Numbered from the stretch's first letter, positions 49,166 through 62,707 are shown. The stretch is 64,000 bases of DNA from Adineta steineri (GCA_905250115.1 CAJNOI010000015.1:3283-67282), one strand, 5' to 3'. Program-made: numbers and translations. Notes: a model not told the origin generated them from the sequence alone.

Positions 49166-52100
49166 TTAAATACATACTAGTTTAGTATTTCGCTTAATAT
49201 TTGTTTTATTTAAATCGATAATTGGACCTGGTAAAAGAGATTCATCATCAGGATCATCAGAATCACTAGAAGTAAATAGAAAAGATAAATCTTTTTTTTT
49301 CTAAAAAGTATTAGACATACGGAGTTCGAATAGTAACAGTTGCACGGTGTTGAAGATGTCGACGATGACTATATGCAGGATGATCTAATGAAGCACTTCG
49401 TTGTTTCATTTCAGCTAAATAAAACAAAATATTTTTAAAATCTAGTAAAATATTCAAAAATACGAAGATGCGAGTTTTATTATATTTATTTAACATATCA
49501 AAAGAGAATCTAGTTTCTGTAGGGTTCATAGACATTCTTGTCATAATGTAGTTGATGAAAACAAATACTTAATCTCTTTGAATCGGGTATTAAAGAATGG
49601 TTTAGAATCCTCTCAAACTATCTGAATTACTTTTATTATCTTTATTAATGCTCAAAAGTTATCGGAATAGAAAGATAAACCTATTCATTCTGTCACCATA
49701 AAAGTACTACTGAATTCAACAAAAGCGTTCAAGAATAAATATTCTTCATGCAAATTATTAAGAATATATGTCTCGCCAGACCTAGAGAAGGATGTCGATA
49801 TCGTAGTCTATATGATGTTTCTCTTAGTGTAAAATGAGCTAATCTGTCGGTTTCATTGTATTCCAAAGATTAATTTAAAATAAAAGGCGAAGGATACTGC
49901 AGATCCATTAAATGGAAAACTTCATTTCAATATCTTTGTTCTCCTATTACTGTAATAATATTAATCTCGCAGTCTATTGTTTTCATGATTTTCATCTATG
50001 AGTGACTTCTTTCAAATCTCTTCGATTTCACAAATCTACTTTCTCCACAAACCTCTCCGTTGTTCTGCTTGTTGTGCGACACAATTTTTAATCGTATCAA
50101 TCCAACGTGTACTCATTTCTTCTGCTTTTTCTCCATTTGACGACATAGTTGGTAACTAAATTTCAATACATAAGATATTCCCTATGCAAAAAATTCATTA
50201 ATATACTTGTATAATATATGACCAATCTTTAAGTAGAAGTTCAAGTTTATTTCGATCATTTTTCGGATGTGTACATACAGCAATATCAATAATCTAGAAA
50301 CATATAAGAGAAATATTACATTTAAAAATATCTTGTATTTATCTTTTATTTACTCTTATAACTTCTTTTAATTGATATTGAACAGATTTTCCATTTCCTT
50401 CATCTTTTTTCTTACATAATAATATATCTCGTTCAAATAAAAATATATCTCTTGTACTTGTTTTTGTTCGAGTATAAACTGTTCCGCGACGTTTTTCTTT
50501 CGATATTAAACAATTTTCACCACGTAAACGTACTCGACCTAATGTATTTAAATTATCCTATTTAAAATTAATAAAAAATATAAAATAAAGCAAAAACGAA
50601 TTTTGTTTTACATACAGAATAACCAACAATTTGTGTTGAATGCATAACATCATTTAAATCAGATAATATATTAAGCATAACACGAAGAGCTTCTTGTAAA
50701 TGCAAACATTCTTGTTCATTACGTGTATATTTTATTGTTTCCTTTGAATAATAATTTGAAAGAAAAAGTAATCAAATATAGAATTTTACTTTAAGTAAAA
50801 GTTGATATTGTGTTATTCGTTGAATTGGTTTTAACAAATATGAATCTAATGGAAGACGATGACCAAGTGATTGTTGAATTTTCTAAATAATTAAATTAGT
50901 TCAATAGAAAAATAAGAATATAAATATAATTTACTAGAAAAAATGGATGTCCCGAACAAAATTGTTCCCAGATACGTTCGGATTGAGGTTTATTAAGTAC
51001 ATATTGTTCATATAATTTGAAATTTGACTTCTAAAAATTCAATATATAAAATATTAATGAAGTTCTCATATAATTCATAGATAGTAATCATAATAAAAAT
51101 ACTCAATCGATATTTTCAAAAAGAAAGACGATAGTTATGTCTACGTGAATAATATACATGATTTTAATTACAGATAAGTTTAATATATAATCAAAATGAG
51201 AAGATAGACAGCAAAGATTGTAACTTTGCCAAAGCTAAGCTTAGTATAGATTTCTAAAAGACTGAATAAAGATGTTTTTTGACAGAAATTGTAATACAAT
51301 TTTCTTGTTCCATATCAAATCAAAAACGTTGATCGAACAGCTGTTAGTTCTTTCAAGCCTAAGGTAGTCATATTGTATATGGCAAAGAGATCAAGGTCCG
51401 ATAATCCTTCGAGTGTCTTCTTTTTTAGCATCCTGGTATAAAAGTTCGTTGTTTGTAATAAAAAAAACGACAATAAGTTAATTACTATTCCTTTTGCTAT
51501 CCTATAAGAACTTTTACTGTATAGTTATTTCTGATTGAACCATAAAAATTCGTACTAACATATTATTAATTAACCTGTCTACTTAAAACTTATTATCTTT
51601 TTTTTGTAATTTTTATGATAACGAAATCAAGCGATTACTAACGTATAGATATATTATATCACATATGTGTCTCAAATTACAATACATTAATGAACAAGGT
51701 CCAAACTAATAAATAAATAAAATAGACATTCTGATACTTAGCTAATATTACTATATGATATCAATGTATAGTCTACATTATATCAATTATTAAAAATGAA
51801 TTAGGAATCACATATTTATCTTATGTCTATATGATAACAAAATAGAAAAACATTCATCAATGTCTTTACTAATTTAACGACAACATATCTATGCAATATT
51901 TAAATATTTGATGTTAAATATGACAAAATGTTGTAAAGCCTAATTATGTTAAAGTATAAAGGTCATTCTCTTGTGTTTCTTTATTAATATTAGATAATAG
52001 GAGAAAAGTTTTACCCGTCGGATAAAACATGCAGCAATAGCACTACCAATAGAACATGTATTCATCAACGATGGATCATCATAGATCTGTTGAAGATCAC

Positions 52101-55100
52101 GAAGAAATGATCTAAATCATTGATAATGTAAATATACATAACATATCAATCAAATTTAAAAACAAAATATATTTACGTCGCATGAAATGCATAAATATCT
52201 GGTAAATTACAAAAAAGAGTTGATTTATTTTGTATTATAGCTGGTGGTAAATAACGATATCGTTCAGGTTCATCAAATTTAAGCATATAACCCTATTAGA
52301 AATAAGATAATATTTTGAAATAAAAATAAACAAATAAATAATACTTCAATTATTGTACGTAATTCTTCGACATAGACTTGTTCAGTAGCTAGAAGTTCAG
52401 TTACAACATGTCTAAAAAAAATAACCTATGATAAACTTTGAATAAAATTTGTATTACCTCTGTTTTTTATCCATTTTTGCATTATGAGCAGTAGTACATT
52501 CATTGTATGTTGTATTATTATTATTATTATTATTATTTGATGATGATGAGGAGGAGGAAAGATTATGATCGTTATCAGAAGAAAGAAAATGTTCATTCAT
52601 TTGTTGTTGTAAAATCGATGTTGTTGTACCAATAAGATTAAGAGATTCATTTTGTTGTAGTGGTAAAGGATGAACACGTTGAACGGGTCGATTTATTGGT
52701 AAAGCTAGACGACGAAGTTGTTCACATCGTTTTTCACATAAATCTCGAACATCATTCACACGATTGAATACTTGAATAATCATTGACTATAAGAAATAAT
52801 AAAACGAACGCCATATAGCAACACAAAAAAACAAAATCCTTGAGAAATCTATAGTATATTGTATATGTAATAGATTCTGTTTATTTTTAAGATCAGTCTG
52901 TAACTAAATAGAAATCTCCTATGGTGTAGCTGTTTGATATTTTCCTTTCTGTCATCTCTCTTGCCTAATTAATCTCATATCCTAGAATATGACATTCACT
53001 GTCATAAAATTCTCGTTAGAAGTATTTATACACAATCAAAAAGTCAAAGATTATATTTAACTAACAACGGAAGAAGAATTTTTTTACACTTTTTTGAATC
53101 TTTATTGAAATGGAAAATTTATTTTTTTCTCTCTCTCTCTCTCGCTTACACGAAGTGGTTCGGGTGTTGATGTATGTTGTAATTCATCAACATTGATAGT
53201 TGATAAATCCAAAAGAAAATGTTCCAAATCAGTAAGTGAACGAATAGCTTTATCATTGGATAAATGAATAGGATGCATTGCTAACATATCTTTACCACGT
53301 GTACACCAATCATTAATCTAAAAAAAGATTATTATTAACAGATATATTTGTTAGAAATAAGAATCAATTAATAATATTTACTGATTCAAGTTTATCAATA
53401 TAGGCTCTTAAAAGTTTTAAATTATGTTTTTTTTCATCAATTTCTTCAGTTAATTTTTTTTTCATTTCTTCTAATTCTTGACATTTTGGTTCGATTGAAT
53501 CGATACCATAGGCTATCGATTGTTGTTTCTGTTGTTCCATAATCAGATCAAGGCCATCATGTGCTAATAGGGTTGCTTGACTGATCATAGTCTAGAGATA
53601 TACATACATATATGGTAGAATAACATTGAATGATATTATTACTTGTGCACGTTGAGAAAGGTCATCAACTTGAGTCAACGTTTGATCAATTTCTTCTCGT
53701 GTATTATTATTATTATTATTATCAGCTCGATAACATTCAAATAAAAGTAAACTTGTATTTATATCAGGTAATTGAATTATATCGTTATGTAATTGTATAA
53801 AAGTACATTGAATTTCTTTGAAACGTTGTTCGAAATGACGTAAAGCAAGACAACGATTTAAACGTGCTTCATGTAAAGACCAAAATTGTAAAAGAATATC
53901 TTCACTATTATCAACATGTGTTAAAGCACTAAAAAAAATATAATTTATTTTTCATGTAAAGACAAAAGTAATTATAATAAGACACAATGATAAAACTAAC
54001 AATAACAATTGTATAAACAAATATATCGTCATATTTCATTTTTATATATCAATAATAATAATAATAATAACCATAATATTATAAAAACGGCATACTTACT
54101 TAGCACAAGCTCGTGCGTGGGCTGCTTGATCAGGTGATAATATAAGATCATTATTTTCATCAAGTGTACTATTATGAAATGTTGAAGATGATTGATGCTG
54201 TTGGCGAATAATACATAAAAGTGAATGACCCCACCTAAAATGTATATAGAAGGACAGAATGAAACAAATGTATGTATAAAGTCAACAAACTAATGTAAAG
54301 GAATGATGATAATCATCACCCAGACGCAGTCATCTTATTTATAGAAAGAGAGAAAAGAGACGACGACATAAAAAAGAACATCGTCGAGCAATGTATGATA
54401 TATGCACCTTTTCCTTCTCTTTTCTTTCTTGATTTATATACATCGAACCTATAATAAATACTTCAGATGTCTATAAGATCTATACACTCGAACAAAAAAA
54501 AAATGATGAATAGCTCTTATTGATATAGAGAAAAATGTGTGTTTAATCATTAGTTAAATACACTTTTTATGTTCATGATAAATAATTTTTAAAGAATGCA
54601 TACGTTTTAATTCTTAATAATTCTTGTTCAAGTTCATTTTTTTGTGTTGAATGTTGCATAAGTAATTGTTGTGTTGATTCAACTGCATTGGGAAATTCAA
54701 TTTCATCACATTGTTTTATAAAAACAAGTAGCATTTCACTTAATTCATGTATAGATTGAGTTAATTTTTCAATGGCCTCCAAAGAAAAAGAGAAAAAAAA
54801 CAACAAACATGAAAATTGAGATTGAGATTTTAATCTCTTCTAATTACTGCTCGTCGTTCAATCCATTCAAATAGACGAAAATCAATCATGCCGCCTAAAT
54901 CTTTTGATAATTGACTTGCATCAAAATGTTCATGAAGTTCAGCTAATGTTCGACAAACAATTAACTAAATACACATAAGGAATATAAATCATATATAAAT
55001 ATTAATGATAGAAATTAAACTTACATGATGTATACATGTTATTTCATTTAAAATAGTTATACGAGAAAGTGCTCTTTGCATCCAAGAATTTGGACGGAGA

Positions 55101-56130
55101 AGATAAATGCAGTGAATTGAATACGGAAAAAATTCCTTTGAATATAGAAGAGATCAAATATAGATTTTTCTTAATAATAAACGCTTTCTTTTAAAACTAA
55201 TATTATGTTACGAAAGATATGCATATTTCATTCGATGTATTACGTGATGGAATTTTCTTTTTTTATAATAAAGATATACGTCTTAAAAATTCTGCTTTGC
55301 TTTAAGTAATGTATTTAGGATAAAAAATAGAAATTATTTTTTTTTCTAGGCAATAAAAAGTAAATATATATACATCCTAGGGTGATATTTTGATGAAAAA
55401 TATAACTTTGCAATAACATGCTTATGAAATAGATGAATTATATTGAATAAGAACTAATTTATTTTTCTCTATTGTCATACTAAGATTGAAAGCAACTTCT
55501 TATAAATATATTGTTTATTATCGATAAAGAAAACTAAACCTAATGCTATATTTATAAAATGATTGTAAAAAAATCTAAAGTCTATTCTTGATTATATTTA
55601 TGCACGGAATTTGTATTCATTTTATAATTAGATTAGTCATAGTAACTAACTGAAAAGAAAAATCATTTAATTTTACCTCAATATAAGTCATAATTGATTT
55701 TACGGACATCCATCGATCTGATCGTCGATCAATAATAAGAACAAAACCAAGTTGACGTTCACTTTCACTAATTAAGACAATATAAATACAAAAATAAATA
55801 AATTTGCTAATATACCTTGGTACTTGTGTTAAATATGAAACAAGTTTTTTATATTTATCTTGTGTTAATTCAATTTGTGGATTATCTGGAAATGTAAGAA
55901 TTGGACATTGATGACATGTACCACCAGTTAGAAAAGCAAGTCGTTCACGAAGTAAATCAGCTGTAGATAAAACACTTAATGATGTTTCCTGTTGTACGTG
56001 TTCTATAAAAATTTAATTAGACAAAAGAAAAGATAATTAATAAATTTTCAAATATAGAAAAAAACCGAATAATTTCTTTACCTAAAGTTAGATAAAAATC
56101 TAACAACTCAGATCGTTTATATAAATTCAT
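49166..56130 (-). CDS. MCF2L: DBS/MCF2L-type Rho guanine nucleotide exchange factor
   Basis: Twenty-two exons (minus): 56082-56130, 55816-56002, 55677-55767, 55025-55135, 54848-54964, 54604-54776, 54100-54234, 53643-53928, 53382-53591, 53150-53317, 52458-52786, 52345-52411, 52177-52292, 52015-52111, 50935-51030, 50790-50882, 50616-50741, 50354-50557, 50207-50293, 50053-50155, 49321-49414, 49166-49265; 3039 bases, 1012 aa. CRAL-TRIO/Sec14 domain about 17-185 (LRERLAFLTGG, FVLIIDRRSDRWMSVKSI, LSKDLGGMIDF); spectrin-like helices 190-510; poly-Asn linker; DH domain about 620-815 (VVTELLATEQVYVEEL, LDSYLLKPIQRITQYQLLLK); PH domain about 818-945 (GRVRLRGENCL ... RDIFLFERDILLCKKK ... TRWIDTIKN); short tail. 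It activates Rho GTPases (RhoA/Cdc42 for DBS). No SH3 domain follows. The final exon may instead be spliced onward at GTATGT. Confidence 0.92.
52510..52560 (-). repeat. Coding poly-Asn/poly-Ser tract in the Rho GEF
   Basis: An (AAT/TCA)-type trinucleotide run encodes a stretch of Ser and then Asn in the linker between the spectrin region and DH domain. Such tracts vary in length between alleles. Confidence 0.8.
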
Positions 56131-56483
56131 TATAGTAAATTAAGTGTGCTCTATCGAAGATAAACTTTTAGACTGTCTGTCTCAATGGTAAGAAGGATAT
56201 TTACTCAGGAAAATAAACAAGAAAAAAAAGAAGAAGACGAGCATCTTCTACATATATATACGACAGTCAATCGTCTTCACTACGCGAGTAATTACGTACA
56301 GTACGTGCGATGAACAATGTCTCTCTCTCTCTCTCTAGATGGATTATAAAAGGATATGAGAACGAATGATGACACAAGAGATTTATAAGAGATAAATAAT
56401 CATTTTTCAATCGAAATGAAAAAAAACGACAATTATTCTTTCTTTTTTTCTGTTTTTATTTCAACTAAATTAAAATAAAATAC

Positions 56484-56691
56484 CGTCATGTAATAATTCA
56501 TTGGCATTTATATTATTATTATTATTATTTGATTCAATAATATCAAAATCAGATGTATCACTTTGTTGATCATTCATTATTGTTTGATTGTCGTCTTCTT
56601 GAGAATCTTCTTGTACAATTGATAATCGAGAATATGTAGGTTTTATTCGATTATTACTTAACAAAATGGATATTTGAGATAAATCATCCAT
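56484..56691 (-). CDS. MCF2L: Alternative first coding exon of the Rho GEF (exon 1b)
   Basis: Starts with ATG at 56691 (MDDLSQISILLSNN), encodes 69 codons plus one base, and ends at a GTATTT donor after GAC G. The phase (1) and last base (G) equal those of the proximal first exon, so it can splice to the exon at 56002 without change of frame. It is acidic and polar with a poly-Asn run. It lies 353 bases upstream of the proximal first exon. Use of this exon is inferred, not shown. Confidence 0.55.
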
Positions 56692-57624
56692 TTTGTTTTT
56701 TTGTATCGTTTGATAACAGATAATCGAAATAAAATTTGCATATGATATTGCATTAAACAATGTCTTAGACACATATACAGCTGGTACACACGATCGTCAA
56801 AAAAAAACCGTTAGGAAAAAGAATAAAAAATGAGGGAAAAAAAAAGAAAAGAGAAAGACGATGAGACTGTTAGTAAAAGAAACTATTTGGTCTAGTGTAA
56901 AAGAGAATAAAGCAAGAGAAATGTACGTGTATGTTGAAACTTGCTATTATTATGCAGACTATAGCTATAGTCTTAGTGGTTAATTCATTCAAATGTCATG
57001 TTGCGGTACTCATATGCGGAAAGAGTAAGTGAAAAAAAGAAGGTTGGAACAATAGAAACGTTCACCGTCGGAGTAGGAAGACAATAACAAAAAAAAGCGA
57101 TCTAACTGCAAATAAAAGAATTCTTTAAAATATTATACCAATTAAAATGTTTGATAACAAACTTGAGTACATATAATATTTAAGTTTTGTTCTTTCTATT
57201 GCATAATATTTAACTTCAATTGAATAGAAGGCTTTTTTTTCCTATTCTTAAATCATTTATAAATGAAAATACTATAGAACTATTAATTTCCTTTAATAAA
57301 TATATATATATATAATACATTAAAAATCAATTATTTCTATAAGCAAACGAACAGTAAAATAAAGAAAATTAATTTCATAATCATTGCTATTTTTAGTTCT
57401 CTTTTTTGTTAATTGAATAGAAATCCTTTTTGGTTAATTATCTGTCTTTGTACATTATGGTTGAACATTTCTACCTTGATCTGTCTGTCGATATGACAAT
57501 TAAATGACAGAATTAAATCAATTTTAATATCAATCCCAAATGAATTTCAATGCCATCTGGCATATTATTATTATGCATAATTCATTTTTATTAAAATACC
57601 ATTCCACAGAAGAATTCTATTTAC

Positions 57625-57742
57625 CTGATGAATCATATCTTGTATTAATAAACATAGACGAAGCACTAAACGAAAAATGTCTTGATGATGAATTTTTATT
57701 CTGAGTTATTTTTTGTAATGATGTTGATGATGGTATATCCAT
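57625..57742 (-). CDS. MCF2L: Alternative first coding exon of the Rho GEF (exon 1c)
   Basis: ATG at 57742 (MDIPSSTSLQKITQNKNSSS), 39 codons plus one base, ending TCA G before a good GTAAAT donor. Its phase and final G equal those of the two other candidate first exons. It is Ser-rich and basic. No acceptor with a fitting phase lies in front of the ATG, consistent with a first exon. It would make a GEF with a different N-terminus before the Sec14 domain. Confidence 0.5.
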
Positions 57743-59847
57743 AATAATAATAATATATGCTTCTTCTTTTTTTTATTAAAATGTTGATCACGCACTTGTT
57801 TTATTTGTTAGTCATAGTATCAATGTATAAAGATTACTGTTGCTATATAAAAGTAAGGTGCCACACATTAATGCCATGATGAAGAGAGAGTAAATGCAAG
57901 AAAAAGAAGTAAACTTTCCTCTCGACTTTTTTTTTTACTCTTTTCTTTCATTCTTTAAGATGGGCACGAACGAATACAAGCACGACTATGATGGTTGAGC
58001 GCTACTGAACATGATGACGATCAGAGAATAGAAGAAGAAGAAGAAGAAGCGAGAGTAACTCTACTATAGAGAAGAAGAAAAAAAGAAAGTAAGTATAAAG
58101 AATGATCGCATACTACACATATATAGTGATTCGATGCAGAAAGGCATTCTTCTTATCGATGACGTTGGTCTATTTTATATTGGCATCGATGCATTTCACG
58201 AAAGAATGAATAGGCTCTACTATTTCATAACATATATGTATTGAAGTGAAAAGGTCAAATCAATGTCGATTTTATGAGGATAAAGAATAAAAAATGAAAC
58301 TATCTATCAGATTGTGTTCATTTCAATGAATGGTTTTATATATATGATAAACATCATTCATAATTCAACGATACAATATTATCATTGATAAAATCAACAT
58401 CATTTTTTATATTTTATTCGTATATAAAATTAAAACAAGAAGATATCTGTTTTTTTTCGCTAGCAAATCAACAGATAAATCTCTACATTCTTGAGTTCCA
58501 CTGCCTAAAGTCATATTCTTTTAAATCAATTATATGCAAACATAATCAAATTAATGTAATCTTGTAGAAAAAGAAATGTTCAATAACAAAAATATTTTTT
58601 TTATTCACTTCAATAACATTCTATTCAACTATCTAATTTCAAAACTTTATCGATTCAATAATAAATATTTTTTGTTATAACCCAATATTTTTAGTATTAT
58701 ATTATTTGAATTAACACTATTATATATCGAAGGACAACTCACTTTGACTATTCTTAAGTAGTAAATATTGACAAAAAAAGAATATTTTTACCTTTCTTTT
58801 TTCGCTTTTTTGATGATTAATATTTTATTCAATATTATTCAGCATATAAATAATACAAAACATAATCACAAATAAACTGTATCAAGGTGTCTGTACTTGA
58901 TTATGTTTTGCTATATATAGAGATTTGTGACAAAAGTTCTATTGATTAGCAACAATGAAAAGTTCGTCATTTTGGTAAAGAATATTACAGTTATTTTCTC
59001 TTGAACTCATCAATAAAAATAATATATTCATATACATGATCATGATATAAATTAACTATTTCATTCACTACAAAATTCCAATTGACTAAAATATTCAAAT
59101 CTAAATAAAGTTTGTGAAATATAAATAGTGTCTTACTTCCAATCGAAATTCAAAATAGAATTATGTTTCTTGTAAGACAACTACAATTTCAATACATTTC
59201 CGCTTTTGTTCATGTATTAATTGATGCACGCAGTGTACTAATCAAATAAGATAACATATCTGCATTATAATAGTAGTGACAAGTAGATAAAATTCAATTA
59301 AATTCATAATATTTTTATTCAGTATTGTTCTTTTCTTATATTTATTTAAGTATTAAAATATCTATATGAAATATGACGTTTATGATTAAATATTATATAC
59401 AAATGCGAAAATAGTTGGTACTACCCCGTAAAAGTCTAATTATAGACGAAATATTTGTAGGAAGTATATTTTGTATATTATTTGCTGTGAATTAGAAATT
59501 AACAAATATTATTAAGTGATGTGTATGTGAAAAATAAATAGCATAACAAAAAAACAAAATATTTATATAAATATAAAATTTCAATGTCAAATTTATGTGT
59601 CAAGAACTCATGTTAAAGTTATTTATCAAACATTTTCGAATAAAACTACAGATGCATTTATTTTTAGTTATTTGATATTTTATTAATAAATATTGTTCAG
59701 ATATTTTTGAAATACAAAACCTATTCAACAACAATTTATATTTGATATATGTGTTATTACAAAAAGGAAGTGATTAGTATATATATCGATATAAAAACAC
59801 TCGTGCTTATTCTTAAAAGCATTCACATTTTCAAAACTCGTACAAGA
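57743..59847. other. Intergenic between Rho GEF and EGF genes
   Basis: 2.1 kb. A (GAA)n run at 58029-58050 and GA/CT-rich DNA at 57900-58090 mark the presumed distal promoter of the Rho GEF. The right part (from 59338) is the 5' end of a tandem duplication unit. No gene is seen. Confidence 0.5.
58029..58050. repeat. GAA microsatellite
   Basis: About seven GAA units in a purine-rich region upstream of the distal Rho GEF first exon. Confidence 0.85.
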
Positions 59848-61241
59848 ATGAAGACATTTATTACTTTTATTGTTATTTGTCTCGCAGTTTCATATGCATC
59901 TGCACAAGGTAAAAACAAATGATATATATATATATGTATAGATAGAGTTTTGTTCATATATTTCTTTTTAGGTTGCAGTAATAATATATGCCAGTTAGGT
60001 GGTCATTTCAATGAGACGAATGGATATCGTTGTATCGATTTAAGTACCAATGCGTCGTTATGCACATGCCCTGGTAGTCGAAATGAGATTAATCAACCTT
60101 GTCGTATGAAAATAATACAATAAGATAAACATCAGAAGAAACTTATTTATATTTATAGGTCTTTGTGACAACGCAGACCCCTCAAAAGATGCCTGCAGAA
60201 ATCTCAATGGAAACCTGATCAAATGTCTTGAAATCAATGACTGTGGGACATCTTATGCATGTCTATGCAAAGCTAACAACACAGAAGGTTCAGCACGAAC
60301 AACAGATGCTGATTGTAGTCAGTGATAGATAAAAACTTTTTTCTACAAATATTATTTCTAATTATCGCTATTTTTTCTTCGTATAGACTTAGCAGTTACA
60401 TTGACATGCTCGGCATCATCAAATCCTTCAGGTTCATCACCATGTTTGAATGGTGGTGTTTCTACTGGCGGTATTTGCCACTGTCCATCTGGTTATGGTG
60501 GAGCAATCTGTCAAGATAAAAACGGTAGTATTCTTTATTTTTACCAATATAATTATCATCTTGTTCAACTCTATTGTTTTCTACTATTTGTTGTTCAGAT
60601 TATAATTTATGTGAAAAAGTTCGATGTAAAAATAACGGTGTTTGTGCTATNNNNNNNNNNAATTTATGTGAAAAAGTTCGATGTAAAAATAACGGTGTTT
60701 GTGCTATCCAAAATCCAAATGGACCATATGAAGGTGTTTGTCTTTGTCGATATGGTACTTGGGGAGATTATTGTGAATTGACTGGTAAACATTTTTTTGC
60801 TATCTTACTCTCAAATTATAATTTTACTACAGGTACTTTGGGTTTTTGTGCGGCAAACCTTTGTTCAAATGGAGGAGCTTGTAGAGAAAATGTTATTGGC
60901 ACAACACGTCATGCTTATTGTCAATGTGCACCAGGTTATAATGGTACTAAATGCGAGACGAGTATGTATTTATATTTGTTTTTACCACATGTGAAATTAT
61001 TTTTGTTTGTTACAGATTATTTTCCCTGTACCACTGCTGGTAACTTCGCTGATACCGATATGTATGAGCAAGGAAAATATTTTGAATGTAAATCAGTATC
61101 TGCAGGTAAGAGTTTATAAACAATTTGAAGTTTCGTATAACTCACTGATTTTGTTTTTTATTCATAGCATTCCGCATCGAACGAAAATCATGCCCCAAAG
61201 GACTTCGCTATAATGCATCTGCAAAACTTTGCATGTATTAA
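59848..61241 (+). CDS. Secreted EGF-repeat protein with chitin-binding-like C-terminus
   Basis: Exons: 59848-59908, 59972-60103, 60159-60317, 60387-60524, 60599-60784 (contains a 10-N gap), 60833-60961, 61016-61105, 61168-61241. A signal peptide (FIVICLAVSYASAQ) is followed by two Cys-rich modules, then three EGF-like domains: SPCLNGGVSTGGICHCPSGY, CEKVRCKNNGVCA...CLCRYGTWGDYC, and ANLCSNGGACRE...CQCAPGYNGTKC. The C-terminus (FPCTTAGNFADTDM, YFEC, CPKGLRYNASAKLC) has the Cys and aromatic spacing of chitin-binding type-2 (peritrophin) domains, with one Cys pair missing. All introns are phase 1, the usual pattern for shuffled extracellular modules. An extracellular matrix, lorica or mucosal role is possible; the function is unknown. 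AATAAA at 61326. Confidence 0.85.
60604..60707. other. 10-N gap flanked by an identical 47-base duplication (assembly artefact)
   Basis: Bases 60604-60650 and 60661-60707 are identical over 47 positions and are separated by ten Ns. This is what two overlapping contig ends look like when a scaffolder joins them without merging. Collapsed to one copy, the EGF exon is continuous and ends at a normal donor. The apparent frame break here is therefore probably not biological. Confidence 0.9.
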
Positions 61242-62707
61242 GACACTTAATAATTTATTATTTTACTTACATGAAATCAATAGCAAGTATTTTTTTTCTG
61301 TGCTTTTAAATTATTTAAACAACATAATAAAATGAATTATATATATATATATCTTCACATTATCAAGTTTTACTAAACTTAAAAAAAAAGAATCTTGTGA
61401 TTATAAATGAAATTTGTATGATTATGTGGAGATTAGCAGGAAGATTCACATAAATTTCCATTAAGAAAAGTCAATGAATATATTGATAAGTAATCGAAGT
61501 TAATCTGAATTATATTGTCAATGACATTTATCCGATTTTGAATTCTGAATTCTTTGTGATAGAAAAGGCTGAAAACAATATTCTCATTTATTACTTTCAT
61601 TGTTATTGTTAAGATTAATGAAAAGAATTTCGTTCTTTTTCGATTACATAAATTTAAAAGATACACAAAAAGCCATAATAAACGTTATTCTAACGATGAA
61701 ATGTTCACCTCATTCCAGAAAGTAGTGAATTGAATAAATGTATGTAATAATAAAGGATGATGATAAATGATTAAATATATATTTTAATAACATCGTTACG
61801 AATAGTTTATTTGAATAAATTCTTCTTCAATACTTTTTATTCCCTCTACTCGAAGCAAGGTATATGCAAAATAGGTTAACTACGTTCGTTTCTTCTTCAA
61901 TTATTAGCTAGTGACAATGGTATTCACCAAACCTTAATCAAAGGTTATTGAAGGCGAAGAATGTGAATCTGAGATTAGTTCTCTGTGATCCATTGTGCTT
62001 CGCCTTTTTTGCTCCCTCTTTCTAAAAGAAACATGTGCGTATTTCTTTTTTTTCAAATCTTAATCAAAGGTAATGAATTGCATGGTGTTTGTGGGTGTGA
62101 CATGTGTCATTACAGCCGTTTACTAGTTCTGTTTATAAGATTCAATAATGGTTACATTATAAAAACTCTAGTTGAATTAGTCGGAATAAAAGTTACGAAT
62201 TCAATATCAGTTTTAATTAAAGGTTTTTCCGTTGTTGATTACTATAGATCATATCTTTCGATAGAATTTCACCAGAATTATGTGAATAAAAACGAGGGAT
62301 CTGATTGCCACCCTTCTATTGCATCCTCATCGACATCAGTCATATAAATAACATTCCAAACATGTGAAGGACTATATTAGACGAATATGCTCTATTCGTA
62401 GCTGTTCATAAAATAGTACTTCCTCTTTTTAGTTTCATTTTAGGAATCGCATCACCAGAAGCTCATCGTGTTTTGGAGTGAAAGTGTCCATAGAAACGGC
62501 GAATCTTGAGTGGTCGAACGACTAGACGCTAGTTCGAAAGCTTAAAGTAAGTAAAATGAGTCACAGCGAAAGATCTTTTGAGAACTGATTCAATTAATGA
62601 TCTAAAGCAAATATTTATCTTATCTTCAGCATGATGACGGATCTGCTCATGTCCTTTCGGTAGAAGGCTTAGGGACGTTTGCCTCGAGTTACTTGTTCTT
62701 TTATCAT
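61242..62707. other. Spacer between tandem EGF genes
   Basis: 1.5 kb. It has an (AT)n run near 61339-61351 and the AATAAA of copy 1. The segment 61850-62660 is less AT-rich and has a 120-codon frame (61985-62347) of no recognisable domain. A sequence matching aatcttaatcaaaggt/aaccttaatcaaaggt occurs twice (61931, 62056), a small direct repeat. No gene is supported. Confidence 0.4.

Larger units (their letters stand above)
59338..61241 (+). repeat. Tandem duplication unit, copy 1
   Basis: Starts near tattaaaatatctatatg and includes the upstream region plus the EGF gene. It matches 62708 onward at high identity over the first about 200 bases, the leader exon and several introns. The offset between copies falls from about 3370 at the left to 3252 at the start codons, so about 120 bases differ in the upstream part (copy 1 has extra sequence near 59540-59650). 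Confidence 0.85.

Noticed and set aside
60401-60781. Apparent duplicated EGF half-module around the 10-N gap
   Set aside because: The two halves are identical over 47 bases and are best explained by unmerged contig ends, not by a real duplication.
61985-62347. 120-codon plus-strand frame between the EGF genes
   Set aside because: No signal peptide, domain or splice site pattern; amino-acid composition is unremarkable.
62495-62560. tRNA-like B-box (agttcgaaagct)
   Set aside because: No matching A-box or cloverleaf could be drawn around it.
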